Assembly (NCBI GenBank): GCA_030599055.1
Contig: JAUVOS010000035.1
Span: 1-14,727 of the forward strand
Reading direction: 5' to 3'
Origin: Lutibacter sp.
GTDB taxonomy: Bacteria > Bacteroidota > Bacteroidia > Flavobacteriales > Flavobacteriaceae
Length of the DNA stretch: 14,727 nucleotides
Part shown: positions 12,512 through 14,727 of the stretch, piece by piece
Numbering within the stretch: the first letter of the stretch is position 1
Layout: every line of letters starts with the position of its first letter
Notes under the pieces: model-generated
Database searches by the model: none
Seen by the model: the letters and a program-made list of their open reading frames with translations, nothing else
What the model was told of the DNA's origin: nothing
Translations under genes and position numbers: made by a program

Positions 12512-14575
12512 ATGAAATCTTTTTTAAACAAGGTTTTTGAAAACCATTCCCTGATATATAAGGTCATTCTTTATTTATTGTCTGTATTTGTAGTTGTGTA
12601 TTTGTTTCCCAAAGGAGGACAATTTAAATATCAATATCAAAAAGGGAAGGTTTGGTATTATGACGATTTTGTTGCCCCTTTTGATTTTGCTATTCAAAAA
12701 ACAGCAGATGAAATTGAGACGGAAGAACAAAAAATCATTGAAAATCAAAAATTGTATTTTACACTTAATGATTCTATTACAAAAGATGTTTCCGATGAAT
12801 TTGCAGTTAGGTTTTCGAACCTATTTATGAATTTAGAAATAGTCCAACAAGAGAAAATTGATTTATATAAAAGGGCAAATAACTACATTCAGAAAGTTTT
12901 TGCAAATGGTTTTGTAGCGCCAAATGATGCGTTTTCTATTAAAGATACTACGGAACTAGTCTCTGTAAAAAAAGGAAATGAAGTGGTAGAAATATCGTAT
13001 TCAGATTTGCTAAGTACAGCTTCAAAAGAGAATAGTATCTCTCAATATTTTAAGATGCAACCCACATCAATTCACAAGACAAAAGTTGTTGAATTATTGG
13101 GTGAGTTGCTTGACTATAATGTTCATTTTGACAACGAATTTACGGATAAAGCACTGCAAGAGAAATTGAATGCGATACTTCCGAGTAAAGGTTTTGTTCC
13201 AAAAAATACGCTTATCATATCAAAAGGAGAAATTGTTGAAGGTGAAAGATTTTCGCAATTACAGTCGATTGCTAAAGAATTTGAATCAAAAATTTGGTCG
13301 AAATCAAATTATTATTGGTTGCTTGCCGCCTATTCTTTTTTGGTGGCTCTCGCCTTGATGATGTTGCTACTTTTTATTAAAAAATACAGACCCAATATTT
13401 ATGAAAATGCAAGCAAAATCACTTTTATATTTTTCAATGTCGTATTGATGGTTTTGATTACAACATTACTTGTAAATTACAATGTTAAGTATCTGTATGT
13501 TATACCTTTTGTTATTCTGCCACTTATAATTAAAGCTTTTTTTGACGCACGATTAGGGCTTTTTACTTATGTACTAACTATCTTGTTGCTTGGGTTTATT
13601 GTCCCAAATAGTTTTGAGTTTATTTTTATTCAAATTATTGCCGGTATTGTAACGATTTTAACAGTTTCGGAACTCAATAAAAGAGCTAGTTTGTTTATTT
13701 CCGTAGCTCAAATAACGGGTGTATATTTATTGACCTATTTTGCTTTTTCGGTTACGCAAGAAGGAAATATTTCAAATTTAGATTGGATGAATATCGGTCT
13801 GTTTCTTTTAAATGGTATGATTACGGCTTCTCTAGTTATTCCGATGATTTTCTTTTATGAAAAAGTGTTTGGATTGGTTTCAGATGAGTCTTTACGTGAA
13901 TTTTCCGATAGTAATAATAAATTGCTAAGAGAACTTAATGAAAAAGCGCCGGGGACTTTTCAACATTCTATGCAAGTTGCGAATTTGGCTGAATCAGCTG
14001 CAAAAGAGATTGATGCAAATGCACTTTTAGTACGTACAGGAGCCTTGTATCACGATATCGGAAAAATGTTAAATCCAATGTTTTTTACAGAAAACCAATC
14101 TACAAGTGTTAATCCGCATGATGAATTGACACCTGAAGACAGTGCTCAAATTATTATAGATCATGTAATTAAAGGAATAGAATTAGCAAAGAAACACAAA
14201 CTACCGGATCGTTTAATTGACTTTATACGGACGCATCATGGCACCAGTTATGTCTATTATTTTTACAGGAAAGAAGAGGATTTAAATCCTGATTCTATTG
14301 ATAAAGAAAAGTTTAGATATCCGGGCCCTATACCTTTTTCCAAGGAAACAGCAATCCTGATGATTTGTGATGCGACAGAAGCTGCATCTAAAAGCCTCAA
14401 GGAACCCACGGCTGTTTTAATAGATGAATTAATTGATAAAATTGTTCGCGGACAAATGGATAACGGGCAGTTCCAAAATGCAGCTATTACTTTTAAAGAG
14501 ATAGAAAGAGTTAAAAAAGTAATCAAAAAGAAATTGAAGAACATTTATCATGTTCGCATAGAGTATCCGGATTAG
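12512..14575 (+). CDS. pgpH: 7TM-HD (HDIG) membrane phosphodiesterase, PgpH type, probable c-di-AMP hydrolase
   Basis: At 687 aa it has the typical Bacteroidota length for this family. The order is an N-terminal membrane helix (about 18-33), an extracytoplasmic 7TMR-HDED domain (about 45-262), seven membrane helices (about 268-289, 303-322, 327-341, 346-365, 368-385, 393-412 and 424-448) and a cytoplasmic HD domain (about 475-660). Metal ligands can be seen: His485 in 'TFQHSMQVANLAE', His514/Asp515 in 'LYHDIGKM', His551 in 'IIDHV', His575/His576 in 'RTHHGTS' and Asp620 in 'MICDATEA'. Characterised PgpH proteins hydrolyse c-di-AMP to pApA, controlling potassium and turgor homeostasis; that activity is inferred here from the family. 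It lies 142 bp after aroC with no functional link evident. The start gives the family-like N-terminus 'YKVILYLLSVFVVVYLFPKG'. Confidence 0.92.
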   Translation: MKSFLNKVFENHSLIYKVILYLLSVFVVVYLFPKGGQFKYQYQKGKVWYYDDFVAPFDFAIQKTADEIETEEQKIIENQKLYFTLNDSITKDVSDEFAVRFSNLFMNLEIVQQEKIDLYKRANNYIQKVFANGFVAPNDAFSIKDTTELVSVKKGNEVVEISYSDLLSTASKENSISQYFKMQPTSIHKTKVVELLGELLDYNVHFDNEFTDKALQEKLNAILPSKGFVPKNTLIISKGEIVEGERFSQLQSIAKEFESKIWSKSNYYWLLAAYSFLVALALMMLLLFIKKYRPNIYENASKITFIFFNVVLMVLITTLLVNYNVKYLYVIPFVILPLIIKAFFDARLGLFTYVLTILLLGFIVPNSFEFIFIQIIAGIVTILTVSELNKRASLFISVAQITGVYLLTYFAFSVTQEGNISNLDWMNIGLFLLNGMITASLVIPMIFFYEKVFGLVSDESLREFSDSNNKLLRELNEKAPGTFQHSMQVANLAESAAKEIDANALLVRTGALYHDIGKMLNPMFFTENQSTSVNPHDELTPEDSAQIIIDHVIKGIELAKKHKLPDRLIDFIRTHHGTSYVYYFYRKEEDLNPDSIDKEKFRYPGPIPFSKETAILMICDATEAASKSLKEPTAVLIDELIDKIVRGQMDNGQFQNAAITFKEIERVKKVIKKKLKNIYHVRIEYPD

Positions 14576-14585
14576 ATTAAATATT

Positions 14586-14593
14586 TATTTTTG
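14586..14593 (+). promoter_or_regulatory. Candidate -7 promoter element (TATTTTTG) at the edge of the heptamer array
   Basis: TATTTTTG matches TAnnTTTG perfectly, 10 nt after the 7TM-HD stop, and its last G is the first base of the repeat array. No TTG is found 17-21 nt upstream. If used, it would serve a gene beyond the right edge, with the heptamer array in that gene's 5' UTR. Confidence 0.35.
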
Positions 14594-14648
14594 CCCACAG
14601 CCCACAGCCCACAGCCCACAGCCCACAGCCCACAGCCCACAGCCCACA
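14593..14648 (+). repeat. Tandem heptanucleotide repeat, 8 exact copies of GCCCACA
   Basis: Eight uninterrupted 7-bp units fill 56 bp and then decay into C-rich CCCCAAACCCC (14649-14659). The array is GC-rich in an otherwise strongly AT-rich context and starts 17 bp after the 7TM-HD stop codon. Exact copies suggest recent slippage, so copy number probably varies between strains. From about 14660 to the window end the sequence is A-rich, with no gene seen. Confidence 0.95.
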
Positions 14649-14727
14649 CCCCAAACCCCACAACCGTTACAATTTAAAACACAACAATTACAAAAAAAAT
14701 ACGATTAATAACAAAAAAAATAACAAA

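Noticed and set aside
12460..12540. Short ORF starting ATGGTTGAATATC that overlaps the start of the 7TM-HD gene in another frame.
   Set aside because: No recognisable composition signal, and it overlaps a secure gene start.
14593..14648. CRISPR array.
   Set aside because: The units are 7 bp, contiguous and without spacers; this is a simple tandem repeat.

Overview
The window looks like chromosomal DNA of a member of the Bacteroidota, most likely Flavobacteriaceae. The evidence is low GC and A-rich initiation regions without Shine-Dalgarno sequences, several perfect copies of the Bacteroidota promoter element TAnnTTTG, and family architectures typical of the phylum: a GH3/beta-lactamase-fold fusion, a TPR-LytS type sensor kinase and a 7TM-HD protein.

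Layout. Positions 1-2003 (minus) hold a sensor histidine kinase that runs off the left edge. Positions 2162-5098 (minus) encode an exported GH3 N-acetylglucosaminidase-like protein fused to a serine beta-lactamase-fold domain. Positions 5125-5679 are a divergent control region. Positions 5680-10385 (plus) form a methionine operon: metY (O-acetylhomoserine sulfhydrylase), metX (homoserine O-acyltransferase) and a ThrA-type aspartokinase/homoserine dehydrogenase fusion. Positions 10386-11316 are a gene-poor gap with a two-way terminator, palindromes and degenerate repeats. aroC (chorismate synthase) follows at 11317-12369, then a 7TM-HD cyclic-dinucleotide phosphodiesterase of the PgpH type at 12512-14575, then eight exact copies of a 7-bp repeat.

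The most interesting part is the leader of the met operon. A clear promoter (5323-5350) starts a roughly 325-nt leader holding two unlisted short ORFs, each followed by a strong intrinsic terminator. The first (5361-5435, 24 codons) contains Met-Met-Cys-Phe-Met-Met-Cys. The second (5509-5592, 27 codons) has six Met codons. In each, the end of the ORF carries a segment complementary to the following terminator (7 bp to the 5' arm in the first; 9 bp to the upper stem and loop in the second). The first also has a protector hairpin that starts within the second Met-Met-Cys cluster. This is the layout of ribosome-stalling transcription attenuation, arranged in tandem, apparently sensing methionine (and cysteine) supply. 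I see no SAM riboswitch.

The genes fit this control. Homoserine dehydrogenase supplies homoserine, MetX acylates it, and MetY replaces the acyl group with sulfide to give homocysteine. The aspartokinase half of the ThrA fusion lacks several conserved active-site residues, so this copy may work mainly as a homoserine dehydrogenase with a regulatory or structural N-terminal half.

All pairings and translations were made by eye. Conservation, expression and novelty could not be checked here.
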